Positions 44,089-55,454 of a stretch of 64,000 bases of DNA are shown one piece after another. Made by a program: the position numbers and the translations under genes. The stretch is from contig JAGMWG010000022.1 in the NCBI GenBank assembly GCA_020744225.1, positions 372,001 through 436,000 of the forward strand. The letters run 5' to 3'. Under the pieces are notes generated by a model, which did no database searches, was not told where the DNA came from, and worked only from the letters and a program-made list of their open reading frames with translations. Source of the stretch: Paraphoma chrysanthemicola. Lineage: Eukaryota > Ascomycota > Dothideomycetes > Pleosporales > Phaeosphaeriaceae. Each line of letters starts with the position of its first letter. Positions within the stretch are counted from its first letter, which is position 1.

Positions 44089-45332
44089 ATGGGCAAAATT
44101 GCAAAGATTGAATACTTTCGCGTACCGCCGCGATGGCTGTTCGTCAAGATCACGGACGAGCAAGGCAATTTCGGTTGGGGCGAGGCATCTCTCGAAGGCC
44201 ACACGCAAGCCGTTGAAGGATGTCTCGATGCGTGGGCCGAGCGATATGTCGGGTTTGAGGCAGAGTGAGTTCCCTCCCAACATACGTGAATGTCATTCTC
44301 AAGGAGATGCAGTGAGATCGAGCACATCTGGCAAATGTGCTGGCGAACCTCCTTCTACCGCGGTGGACCAGTCTTCATGAGTGCACTGGCAGGCATTGAC
44401 ATTGCTCTCTGGGATCTCAAAGCTCGAAAGCTAAATGTGCCCATCTACCAACTTCTCGGCGGAAAAGTCCGTGATAACTTAAAGGTCTATGCATGGATCG
44501 GAGGCGACCGACCAAGCGACGTCAAAACACAAGCGTGAGTCCACAATGATCGATGTCCAACACACCATCCTAATCTTCCCCAAGCGAAGCCCGCAAATCC
44601 CAAGGCTTTACCGCCGTCAAAATGAACGCCACGGAAGATATCGGCTGGCTCGACAGTCCATCCTCCCTGCACTCTGCCGTCGAGCGCCTCAAGACTGTCA
44701 AAGATCTCGGCATGGACGCCGGCATGGATTTCCATGGCCGCGTGCACAAGCCCATGGCCAAACAGCTCGCTCGCGCACTGGAACCCCATCACCCAATGTT
44801 CATCGAAGAGCCGCTTCTATCCGAACACATTGGCGGTATCAAAGATCTCGCACAACAAACGAGCTGCCCCATCGCACTTGGCGAACGACTACACAGTCGC
44901 TGGGACGTCCGTCCCTTCCTCGAAGCCGGCTGCGTAGACATCCTGCAACCCGACATCTCGCACGTCGGCGGCATAAGCGAAATGCGCCGCATCGCCAGTA
45001 TGGCAGAAACATATGACGTCGCCATCGCACCGCATTGTCCGCTTGGTCCAATCGCACTCGCGGCGTGTTGTCAGGTTGATTTCACGTTGGCGAATTTCGC
45101 GATCCAGGAGATGAGTTTAGGTATACATTATAATGCTGGGAGTCAGGATTTGACGAGCTATACCAAGAATCCGGAGGTATGGAATGTGAAAGATGGATAC
45201 ATTGAGCTTCTGAAGGGTCCGGGGTTGGGGATTGAGGTTGATGAGGAGTGGGTGAGGAGGGAGAGTAGGGATGCGAAGGCGTGGGTCAGTCCGGGGTTTA
45301 TTGGGCCGGGAGGAGAGGTTAGGGAGTGGTAG
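44089..45332 (+). CDS. dgoD-like: D-galactonate dehydratase-like enolase superfamily enzyme
   Basis: Three exons: 44089-44264, 44313-44534 and 44585-45332 (introns of 48 and 50 nt), giving 381 residues, against 382 for E. coli DgoD. The active-site set aligns with DgoD at a constant offset of two. The metal ligands are Asp181, Glu207 and Glu233, and the acid-base His residues are His183 ('DFHGRV') and His283 ('APHCPLGPIALA'). 'ILQPDISHVGGISE' and 'SLGIHYNAG' are also typical. DgoD dehydrates D-galactonate to 2-keto-3-deoxy-D-galactonate. In fungi such an enzyme would feed a non-phosphorylative (De Ley-Doudoroff-like) route with the divergent aldolase. L-rhamnonate or L-galactonate dehydratase is a less likely alternative, since those have different motif spacing. 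The last residues are Gly/Pro-rich and end GGEVREW. Confidence 0.93.
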
Positions 45333-45423
45333 ATGTCGGGTGAGGGAAGGATGATCATGAAATTTGACATGTGTGAAGCAAATGGAAGGATTGAATCGTT
45401 GCAAAAAGTAGGGATGTAAGTAT

Positions 45424-46507
45424 CTACCATACAGTCACCGTAAACACTACAACTGTCGTCGCAAGCATAATGCTAGTCCAAATCGACGCAGCCATGACTT
45501 CGTCAGCTCCACCAAGTGCAGATTGTGATCCACTACCCGCGATTTCACCTTGCCCATTTCCATTTCCATTTCCATTCCCACCACCATCTCCATTCGTATT
45601 CCCAGCATTCCCACCATTCCCTCCACCACCACTCCCCGGCCCCCCAACCTGCCCGCCATCCCCCCTCGCACTCGTCTGAATCGCAATATCCTGCCCCGGC
45701 TGTCCCGACGGATTATTCACACTCTGCACCAACTGCTCAAACGCCACCATCTGATTCTCAATATTCGCGCACCCCACACGTCCACCATTCGCACTCAGCG
45801 GCCCTGGAATCGGTTTCGTCTGCAATTGCCCCGCGCCCGGGAATCTCGAGATACTGTTCGTCACGCTGATCGGGAGGTTGAAAATCGTGTAATGCGAGTC
45901 GCCGTTTAGACGGTAGTTTTGGTGGATGCTGATGTTGTATTCTCCGCGTGCGGTGCCGGATGTATCTTGTCCGTCGCCGACGAGACAATCGGGCCATTCG
46001 AAATTGATGTGTTTGACTGTTTGGCCGAGTTCTTGTGTCATGATGTCTGCGAAGGGCGGTGTGGTGGTGGTCAAGTTACTTATTGTGAAGTTCTTGTTCA
46101 GCACGGTGGATGTGAGGAAGAGTGTCGTATTGAAGACTTGAGTGAGTGCGTCGGTGGTGGAGCGTGGTGGTACGGGCAGTTTGCCGTCGCCGGAGACGTC
46201 GAGGGCGATGTGTAGGAAATCGCCGCCCATTGGGGTGAATGGTTGGGGCTGGTTTTGGTTTTAGTTTGGGTGGTATGGACAAGTGCATGGTGGGGGTGTT
46301 TACAGCGAGTATTATGGCCAGGCCGGGAGTAAAGATGCGCCCGTTGACGATATTGAATGCGCTGGTGTCTGGTCGGCCATTTTGACGCGCGTGAAGGCGA
46401 TGGTCATCGGCCCATGACCCAATGATTTGCGCATCGACTGCGCTGTGTAGTATTAGACATAACGAAAGAAGAAACGTTATTCGCGACAGAGGAAATAGTG
46501 AGGTCAT
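45424..46507 (-). CDS. secreted, probably GPI-anchored surface protein of unknown function
   Basis: Two exons on the minus strand, 46507-46304 and 46248-45424 (55-nt intron), give 342 residues. It has a hydrophobic signal peptide at residues 1-27 ('FLLSLCLILHSAVDAQ'), a globular part with Asn-X-Ser/Thr sites ('NTTLFLTS', 'NFTISN', 'YNISIHQ') and a few Cys residues. A Gly/Asn/Ser-rich spacer follows at about 260-310. The C-terminus is hydrophobic ('SIWTSIMLATTVVVFTVTVW') behind small residues, as for a GPI-attachment signal. 'GGDFLHIALDVSGDGKLP' in the middle is shared with other ascomycete cell-surface hypotheticals as far as I recall. The spacer is encoded by a hexamer repeat (CCATTT on the plus strand near 45558-45590), a likely site of length variation. 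A cell-wall or plasma-membrane role is inferred. Confidence 0.85.
45555..45600. repeat. imperfect CCATTT/CCATTC hexamer tandem repeat inside the surface-protein gene
   Basis: Several CCATTT and CCATTC units in a row on the plus strand encode alternating Gly-Asn on the minus strand within the spacer of the predicted GPI protein. In-frame hexamers can expand or contract without breaking the reading frame. Confidence 0.7.
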
Positions 46508-48023
46508 TGCACAGCAACAAAGAGCATTCTGATCGCACGCGACTTGAGGATGAAGATAGAGGGAGAGAATGAGAGCGAAAGCGGGATCTCGCGCAACGGA
46601 GCATGTTGACGGATATCAAGGAAGCGGTTCATTATCACATCCGTTATAGCCGCGTCAAATCCTGAAGTGAAGTCGCATTAGATCACACGCGAAGCGACGG
46701 AGGCAAATCATGCCTTATACGTAGCGTAGAGTCCTAGAAAGGCGAACCGGTCCTACTCCGACTGCCATGGAGGTTTTCGGGACCGGAAAAGGTGGGCGTG
46801 AGACGTGTGGTGTTTGAGGCATGGACGGTTGAAGGCGAGCCGTGCCTGAGGAAGAAAGTGGGTTGTCGCGAATGCGGTTAGCGGCTCGTCTGTTCACCAG
46901 ATCGCGATGGACGGGTTGCGGCTGAATGATGCATTTCAGCTTTCTGCATCGCTCACTCACCCAAAATTGCAAATGCATGCGTTATTGGCCCGAAGCTAAA
47001 TTGCAGTATCTCGGACTTGTGTCTTCGGCTTGTGCTTCTCGTTGATTAGCACAGTACTGCAAGAACCAGACAGCAATACCGACCATCCATCCATCTACAC
47101 CTAGACATTGAAAAACGCAACCGAACACTGCTTGGTGGTAGACACACGCCCATATCATAAGTATCTCGTGCACTAACGGATTTTCATCGGTCGTTTGCCC
47201 GTCCAGGCCAGCATGCGGATCTGCCTGCAAGAACGAGATTCCGTTTCGCACAACACGTGCGGTTCGCGGCCACAAATCCATGCAGCAGGCAAGCATGCGA
47301 CTCACGATAGGGCCGATAATCATCTTGGGCGCATCTAGAGCTCGCTAAGTTTCGCAGGCTATCCTGTGCATTTCGCTACAGTATGGGACCGCCCAGCATC
47401 GTAGCTCATCGAACTGGTCATCCTGCCAGATGAATGCATTCAGACACTGCATCTGAATGGCCTTGCGATACACCAAGCTTTAGGGCTGAACTTCATCGGT
47501 CCAGCATTGCGAGGCTAGACTCCGATCGCCGAGACGGGTTGAATGCGCATTCGCCGCCACCAAGTTCAGCTGAACCAGCTCGTATATCTCGCTTTCCACA
47601 CTTGAAAGGGCGCAACATCCCGCAATTCACATGTTCCGCCGCAATGCAGTACTAACAAGCAAGATACGACGACCTGAGACGGCGAGGCGTAGCATGCGGA
47701 ATATCAGGTTGACCATATCTTGGTGAGGCTCTGGCTTGAGGCGAAACCCTAGTTTTACTTGCAGCAAAACTCAGCACTCTTGAGCCTGGATCCTGGTCAC
47801 ATCCCACGGGTAGGCCCAATCAGAGTGTCGCAGGTGCTTCGCCAGCCATTAATCGAGTTTGAGCCTTCAAGCAATCAATTGAATTGAACATTAATCGAAC
47901 CCGATTTCTTGACGCATCGAGATCGCCGACCTACACCTGGAAGCAGATATTTAGCCTCATCATAATCGGTCCCGGTTCCTTTGGCGTCAGTACTTGCATC
48001 TATCGAAGCTCCACTGCTCAATA
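46508..48023. other. intergenic region, no supported gene
   Basis: This 1.5 kb holds the promoter of the surface-protein gene (-) and that of the HET gene (+). Short frames such as 113 codons at 46982-47323 (-) have no domain. I see no repeat or RNA gene. Confidence 0.4.
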
Positions 48024-51000
48024 ATGCCGTTGCGAAGACCAAAAGACGACCAAGCCACTTCCAAGCCACCCTCAGGCCTTCGGAAGTGGTTCAAAAGTCG
48101 TGGGACACGACAGGAGGAACAACATGCTCCACAACTCTTTGGCTCTCCGGCTCAGGTCCCATTGAAATCACCCAGCGTCACACAATATGCTGTCCCACAG
48201 CCAGGTTACTATGGACATGCCCCGTATTCGACCTTGCCGCAACAACCAGACTACAGACTTCAACCGGCCCAGCCTGTGGATCAGTTCGACCGAGCACGCT
48301 GGCAGAGTACGTCGCCGCCGGCACAACAGGAGCTCTTCCTTCCCATACGACCCGTTCCCACATTTCAAGTTCAAGCCCCTCCAGATGAGGACTACTACAA
48401 TCCTTCTAACGCAACGTCGCCTTCACCACGAGCAGAGGGTATTCAACTAGACCTGGAAGGCTTGAGCCCAGCTCAATTGCTATTCGTCTTGTCAGCTCTG
48501 AATCGATCTGCACTTTCCGTGGCTCGCGGCAGTGCAGAGCAAGCATCGCCCACCGCTTACGAGATCCAGAATCAAAATATTCCCTTCGATGTCCAGACGA
48601 TCTCGGACGTGTCGTCCCTTGAGGAAGGAGACTTTGCAGAGGACCCGTACAACCTCTCGGACGTGGACGATAGCCACGATTTGGCGGACGAAAGCATGCT
48701 AGATGTGCCAGTTTTGGAACGCGACTTCAACAGACGTTTCATGTTCATGTCACCAGCGGAACGTCCAGAATGGTATATCGTTAATCCTGCGCATCTGCCA
48801 CCAACCCATCCCGACTTCCTCTGCGGCACTTGCCGGCACATTGATTTCATCAAACTCTTCGAGCAAGAAGAGACCAATGTGCTCCCGCATCGCAAGTACT
48901 ACATATCTCTTGGAAGTTTCATGGAAATGTCAGCGAGGAAGGAGTGCCCGTTTTGCAGCTTTGCAATTCGAGTCATGACCCACCACATGCTACTCGAGAA
49001 GAAGCTCCATCGTGCTGAGCTCGAGGAGAAGAGAGCGGCTCTTCTTCAATCCGACTTGTTCGCTGAGAAGTTCTACATATGCCCTATTCGATATGCCAAC
49101 ACCCATCGTATCCCGCTACTGTATTTCTGCACGGAGGCGGACTTGCCGTCGGTATCGAGACGCAAAAGCATCGCTACAAAAGCTGTCAGGTACGGTCTAC
49201 CCCGGACAATGTCGTTCAGGCCCATGCACAAGACGCAAAGCAAACTTGGGCGATTCACGAAGCGCGATACGATCGACTTCGAATGGATCAAGGAGCGAAT
49301 GATACTTTGCGACGAGCGATCCGCATCGCGACGTTACAAGAACAGCCCTCATCTCCGAGCCATCAACGTCAAATCATTAAGTATCGACAATGTATCGACG
49401 GACGCGCGATACTGTACCTTATCCTATGTGTGGGGCGATGCGCAACATTTCAAACTATCAAAGTCAAACGTGCAGGGCTTTCGGAAGCCTGGGTCTCTGA
49501 ATAAGGTCTTCCATCTCTTCCCCAAGACCATACAGGATGCCATTACCCTCACTCGTCAAATCGGGGAAACATACCTCTGGGTGGACGCGCTCTGTATAAT
49601 TCAGGACGACGATGTAGACAAGGCAGTACAGATCGATTCGATGGGAGTCATCTATCGGCAGAGTGTGCTTTGTATTCAAGCATTATGTGGCGTTGATTCA
49701 ACATATGGCTTACCCGGCGTCGCGCCAGGCACGAGGGCAGTCCAGCAGTTTGCGACACGGCTGGCCTGTTCACGCGGCAATCTCCTGTTGAGCAATCAGC
49801 TTCCGACCGCCGACAAGGATGCCACCTGGGCAACTAGAGCTTGGTAAGTGTGGTTGTGATTCATGGCAATGACAGGGCTAATGTGTTCTCTCCCCAGGAC
49901 TCTGCAAGAAAAGATTCTATCGCAGCGCATGTTGCTAATCACGGATGATTCCGTCACTTGGTGGTGTTGGCATACCGAAACTCTCGAGGATGAGAACTGC
50001 CGCCATCAATTGTGGCCGAAAGGAACGGCGCATACTGAGATGACTTTCTTCACCACGGAGCACGACCTGGTCATTTCGAAAATACCCAAAGGGTGCAATT
50101 TCGACATTTATGCTTTCACGATATTCGATTACACCCAAAGAAACGTCAAGTTCCAAGAGGATGCGGAGCGCGCTTGTCAAGGTGTGCTAGACGTCTTCTC
50201 GAGATCACATCGAGCAAACTGTGTCTTCGGCCTCCCTGACACGGCCATGGATGCAGCACTGCTATGGTGTCCCATCGGTAGTGCCGTACGGAGATTAGAT
50301 CAGTACGGCCGACCTCTATTTCCCAGCTGGAGCTGGCTTGGCTGGAAAGGCGCAGCGGCGTATCCTTGGCTGATCGAACGAGAGTTCCCCATGTCCACCA
50401 AGGGCTCGCCACTTCTTTGGGAAGACGCATCCCTCCAAGGTGAAGCGAAGTGGTTCACATCTCTTGAACTCCGCCATAGCGCATCTCCATCGCGCAGAAC
50501 GACTCAAGATCCCTTTGAGAACTGGACGCTCGACCCAGAAGATCCATGGGTCTACAGTACAGATTTCCAGGAACAACTCCGTTGGATCCATCCCGTGAGC
50601 CAAGAACATTATCTCGGCGGTCGTCGCGCTTTCCACTACACAGTGGGCAAGTCCCATCGCCTCAAGTTCGTGACGCTATCCGCGAGCTTCGAACTCGCAC
50701 AAGGTATCATCCGCCGCCCCGAGAATTACGACTACACGCAACCGTTGTATCAGCAACGCGTCCTCGATCGCTGGGGTTTCAGCGTCGGGTACATTTACAC
50801 GCCCAACCCAGACACGATGCCGGAACCTCAACGCAAGAAATTCCGCGGTCGCCAAGAGTTCCTCGTCATGAGTCGCTCGAGCATCGTTTCCGATCCAAGA
50901 ATGGGCGCGGAGAGATTAGACCAGTCGATCTACCAAATGCCAGCGCTGCGACCGCGCAATATCCCACCGCCACAAGATGGAAATGAACGGCTACATAACT

Positions 51001-51170
51001 CAGCATACTTCAACACAGATCGATACGATGCGTCGTACCCGTGGTGCATGTTCAATGTGCTGATGATTGAGTGGCGTGGCGATCATGTACAGCGTGTGAG
51101 TGTCGGGAGGATCCATATTGGCGCTTTTTTGACGGCGAATCCTGTGCGGAAGAATATTTGTATGGAGTAG
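48024..51170 (+). CDS. HET-domain (heterokaryon incompatibility) protein
   Basis: Two exons, 48024-49843 and 49898-51170 (54-nt intron), give 1030 residues. The start is the first ATG in a frame that extends upstream only through non-ATG codons. The N-terminal ~250 residues are Pro/Gln/Ser-rich. A Cys-rich segment follows near 265-315 ('FLCGTCRHIDF' and 'KECPFCSFAIRVM'), a CxxC...CxxC pair seen ahead of many HET domains. The HET domain lies at about 450-580, with 'YCTLSYVWGDAQ', 'LPKTIQDAI'-like 'FPKTIQDAITLTRQIGETYLWVDALCIIQDD' and 'YRQSVLCIQA'. After the intron come 'RAWTLQEKILSQRML' and the large C-terminal region with 'LFPSWSWLGWKG'. HET proteins control non-self recognition and programmed cell death on hyphal fusion. 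Whether this one acts in incompatibility is unknown; the family is large in Pezizomycotina. Confidence 0.95.
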
Positions 51171-52236
51171 ATGGATGAGAAAGTTCCTTTTCCTTTTCAA
51201 GAGCGGTATAGAAACGGCCACCGAATATCTAGCACTGCGCTTGCAACCGCTTCGAAACTGACCTTTGGTCGATCTATGCATCTCTCCATTTCCATCGAAA
51301 AATCGTCCGGTCTTGGATAATTTCAGGACATTGAGAAATTAATACTCTTGTCATAATAAACTTCACCGTGATTATATACTCAAAGCAAACATATGCAAAT
51401 CCGATCATTCACATTCACGCATGCTCGAAAACAAGCTAACTCTCGCAATGTATTCGCAGCATAACATTCTCAAGTCGATTATGGACCTTGCGGATAGCTA
51501 GTAAACATGTCGAAAGTCATTTCCCCATACGCACAAATAATATCCTTGTGTCTTACCAGAACAGCAGAACCTATAGAGTAAATATTTCATGACATTATAC
51601 CATTAAGATGCCATTTTCAACATCGTCTCCGCTCGTCTTTGGAACCCAAATTTATATTCTGGAAAGTCCTGTTCTTTGCTCGATATTCTTTCCAACACTT
51701 TGCTGCATACCTAATATTCTCTCGCGGAATGATAGAAAAACAGTCTGAGTTGACTGTCCTTTCCTAGAAAGAGTGTGTGTGTGTGTCAAATGCATACTCG
51801 TCCTACTTTTCCCCCACCTTTCACTGTTGTCGAATTGGCATGCAGCTCAATTCGACGTGTCGCGCGGTATTGAAAATCCACTAGACTCATCATTTTCGTG
51901 GTGATGAATTGGGAGGACAGAATTGAAAGACGTGCATGTTTTGTTTGAAAAGAATGAAGACAAATGGGTGGATGGGTGATTCGACAAGTCCTGGAGGTCA
52001 TTGAGGTAGGTTATGCCATTCCTCCATTCCAACAATACGCATAATCCCAGAATTCCCAATCGAGACTTGTATATACACCCTCCCTCCCCCTTCACTCGCA
52101 CCGCACAATGCCAACAAAACCGCTTCATTGCCATCACCCTCAACATATTCATACAAACCCCGCTAGCAAGAAACATCACACACTCATCCGACCGCGCACA
52201 AACTCTTCCACTCCTCATAAACCAATGGCAAAGTCT
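51171..52236. other. convergent AT-rich intergenic region
   Basis: It lies between the 3' ends of the HET gene (+) and VTC4 (-). It is visibly AT-rich, with a short GT-dinucleotide run near 51773-51785. No domain-bearing frame is present. Confidence 0.5.
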
Positions 52237-54816
52237 TTATTTCCCCTTCAAATCCCCCTTCAATCCCCCACCGATCCCACCCTTGCCAAATCTATACCCA
52301 AAGCTGACGCTCACGGCCAAAAACAAGCCGAGACAAAGAAGTGTCGGGCCCCATTTGTCATGATACGTGACAGCCCTGCGTTCCCTGATTTTCCGCACGC
52401 GCCATAGATACAAGCTTGCGCTGTATACGAGTGCGACGCATGCAACGGCCGTGAAAGCCCATGCCGCAGCGAGGGACAGCGAGTCACCAAAATTGAGCAG
52501 GGTGGCGGCGATGCTGCCGATTAGGATGCTGAATTCGAGCCACGAAAGGAAGGTGCGTTCGGTGGCGAGTTGGACTTTCGGTTCGACGCGGACAGGAACG
52601 TGGATTCCTGTGTGGATTGTTAGTACGCAATGTTTTAGGCCCTCAAGTGATAGGGGAGTAACTTACGCTTTCCTTTGGGTGCCTTGAAACGCTTGACTTC
52701 TCCGCTTTGCTTCCACGATGGAACGCCGAGGGTGAAGCCGCCGTTGCCGACGTCTGTAGGCGTGGGTTTGGGGACAATCGCAACGAAGCCGTTCATGATT
52801 GTGGCACCAATGTTGGTGGCGGTGCGCTCTGCCCATTTTACCGCAAATCGGAATCCGCCTTGCCTTCTTGCAGCCTCGTACTCTTCATTCTCGTCTTCGC
52901 TGTCTGAATCGTAGATCGGGTGGTCGTTGTCACCGTTCAGTCCGGCCGCGACACGCTCCTCAATGTCGAGAGTGTTAGGATCATTTGCATTGGTGATTGT
53001 GCCGTAGTCGCGACGTCGTTCCATCTCATTTTGCTCCATGACATCTCGCGCCTCTCGCAGTCTCCTAAGCCTCTCGTCGTCGTCTGTGCCATTCGCAGCT
53101 GGGAGACCCATGACAGCATCCTCGTCATCGCTGTCGTCGTCCAGCGTACCACTAGTGCTGATCTCGTTGCTGGCGCCGGGGCGCTCGATGCCGAACTTGT
53201 GGCTGACGGGCTTGCGAATGTCGACGTCCATCTGCGGGTACCAATATGGGATCAAATTGATGCGCTTCGGGTTCAGTGTCGCGGTGCCGTGGATATACTT
53301 GGAGAACTTGGGGACAGCCTCGACCAGGTGCGACGAAGTGAGGTCACGAATCCACTGCGGCGGCTCCTGTCCAGCCTGAGTCTGCAGCTTGACTTCAAGA
53401 ACGGCATATGGGAACAGCTCCTTGTCCTCGGCCGGCAGCTGCTTGAACGGCCAGTCCACGCCAATGTCCATCCTTCGCCAATTATCACCAGCTCGCTTCT
53501 TGCCATCCAGGTTGTCCTCGCGGGTCATGGTAAGCTCCGTGTCGAGCGATATGCGCACGCGGGCGTCACCGGGCAGCTGGAAGGCGGTGCGGTGGTAGAA
53601 CGAGCGTGTGACGGGCTCGAGCTTGCGGGTCAGGACGCGGTACTGGATCTCGCGCGCGAGCTGTTCGTCGGATGCAATGTCCTTCTCAGGCCTCTTCTGC
53701 TCCCTGCGCTCCTTCTCGAAGACCTGTTCAGGCTTCAGCTCGCCGCGGAGGTACGCATTGACATTCTTCTCCTTCAGCTTAAAGCGAGCCTTCACGGATT
53801 CCTCACCCGTCCAGTCCTCGCGATGAGTCTTTCGCTCTATGAAGATGGTGTCGCTCGACATTCCACCATACCAGCGCAGGCGAATAGCTTCGGCTCCCTC
53901 CGTCTTCTTGAGTCGACCCTCGTACAGCTCCCATGTATCGGTGTTGTCAAAGTAGATGGACGTGATGGCGGCATCTTCGTCGTTGAACTCCTTGTTAGGG
54001 TTGAATACGAGCACCGGCAGATGCTTCAATATGATGAGCTTCAATTCGACGATGTTGTCCGGATGCACCCAGTACTTCGTCGTCTGCCGCACAAAGTTCT
54101 GCTGCTTGCCGCCGGCCGACGAGTCGCCCTTGATGGGGTTGCCGCGCGTGCGGACGATGTCGTATAACCTGGACAGCTTGATGACGTACGAGTCGTAGTT
54201 GTCCTGGAAGAAGGGCTTGACCTTGAGGCGGGCGGCGAAGACGGGCTTCAGCATCCAGCGCGTGTTTTTCTGTGACCATTAGCACCAATTGAGGCAGTGT
54301 GTCGCTCGCAGTGTACGCACGTCATGCTTCTTGATGATCTTCTGAAAGCCCGTATAGTTGAGCTGGGTGAACTTGGCCAGATCGTGCACGTCGGCGATGA
54401 TGTCGCTCAGGTCCTCCTCCAGCAGGTCAAAATCCTCCTCGACCGAGTCGCTCTCCTGGCCCGGCATCTGCTGCTGTGCGCGCGTGACAGCATCCTTGAC
54501 CTCCTTCTCCGACGATGCTATGCGGCGGATGATCTCGCCGCTCTTGACGCGCTGGAAGGTGTAGACCTTGTCGAGCTCCGTCTCGAGCTGCTCGACGAAG
54601 CTCTGCTCCGACGTCTCGTCCCAGATGTGGTGGACGCGCAGGGCATTCTTGAGCTTCTCGTAGTCGATGTAGTTGAAGACCCACTCCTTGTTCATCGACT
54701 GCTTCAATTGCTGGCCGAACCTGTGCGCGCGCGTTAGTTCCCGTTGACATCATGGTGCAGCGCGGCCATTGGAGGACACGGCGCCGCTGTGCAGCGCCGG
54801 GGTTTACGCACCTCAT
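52237..54816 (-). CDS. VTC4: vacuolar transporter chaperone 4, polyphosphate polymerase (SPX-VTC-DUF202)
   Basis: Four exons on the minus strand: 54816-54812 (5 nt), 54720-54321, 54269-52667 and 52607-52237, giving 792 residues. The order is an N-terminal SPX domain (starting MRFGQQLKQSMNKEWVFNYI, with 'LNYTGFQKIIKKHD'), the central polymerase tunnel domain, an acidic linker with Asp/Glu runs, and a C-terminal three-helix DUF202 domain ('LATERTFLSWLEFSILIG'). Tunnel residues of yeast Vtc4 are kept: the Arg pair in 'LRWYGG', Lys in 'IERKTHRED', Lys in 'SVKARFKLKEK', Arg in 'FYHRTAFQLPGDARVRI', Glu/Lys in 'LEVKLQT', and Lys in 'VPKFSKYIHG'. The enzyme makes polyphosphate from ATP at the vacuole and moves it inside; the SPX domain senses inositol pyrophosphates. 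The close match with Vtc4 rather than Vtc2/3 is by motif. The first coding exon is only ATGAG. Confidence 0.95.
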
Positions 54817-55454
54817 GCTGGGCGAGTTTACGCGCAATTGCACGTCCTCGGGCTGGTGAAGGGGATGGAAAACAAGGATAAGAATCAGACACAAAGAATT
54901 GAAGCTTCCGCAGCGCCCAGCAACGGCGTAACCAGCACGTGCATGGAGCTCCCCGCTGCTGCACGCAAAGTCTGGCAGCGCTTGGGCTGGCTGGCGATCG
55001 TTCAGATGGTAGCCGCTGCCAAGGGAACCATTAAGCAAGGCCGATGGACCCACGTGCAGCCGACACGACCTGCGGTAATGTTCAGCACCCACGCTGCCTT
55101 GATAACAGGAAGAATAGCGTCTCCGTTGTCGCGATGCATTCTGATGTCGTTTGCGGACATGTGACGATCGTGAGATGCGCGGTCTGGCGAATCGGGGCCT
55201 TGATGACGTCCGCTGGCGAGGCTGTTGTGCAACCCAGCCCTGGCATTCGTCCCAACCTGATCGAGACAGTTGCTCCAACATTATTGCTGCGACACATCCT
55301 GAAGCATAACAGCATGGGAGACTTTAGTGTTGTTTCGGGATAATCATTGCTTTGTATACCATCTCTAAGGAGTTTCACATCACACATTCAACATTTACAC
55401 AATGTCCCTCATGCACACAACACACACCATACAGTGTACCCTCCAAATCTAATC
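54817..55454. other. intergenic region between VTC4 and the LuxI-like gene
   Basis: Both neighbours are on the minus strand. The region carries the VTC4 promoter and the LuxI-like gene's 3' side. It has short chance frames and no HTH/LuxR-type receptor gene or other recognisable feature. Confidence 0.45.
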
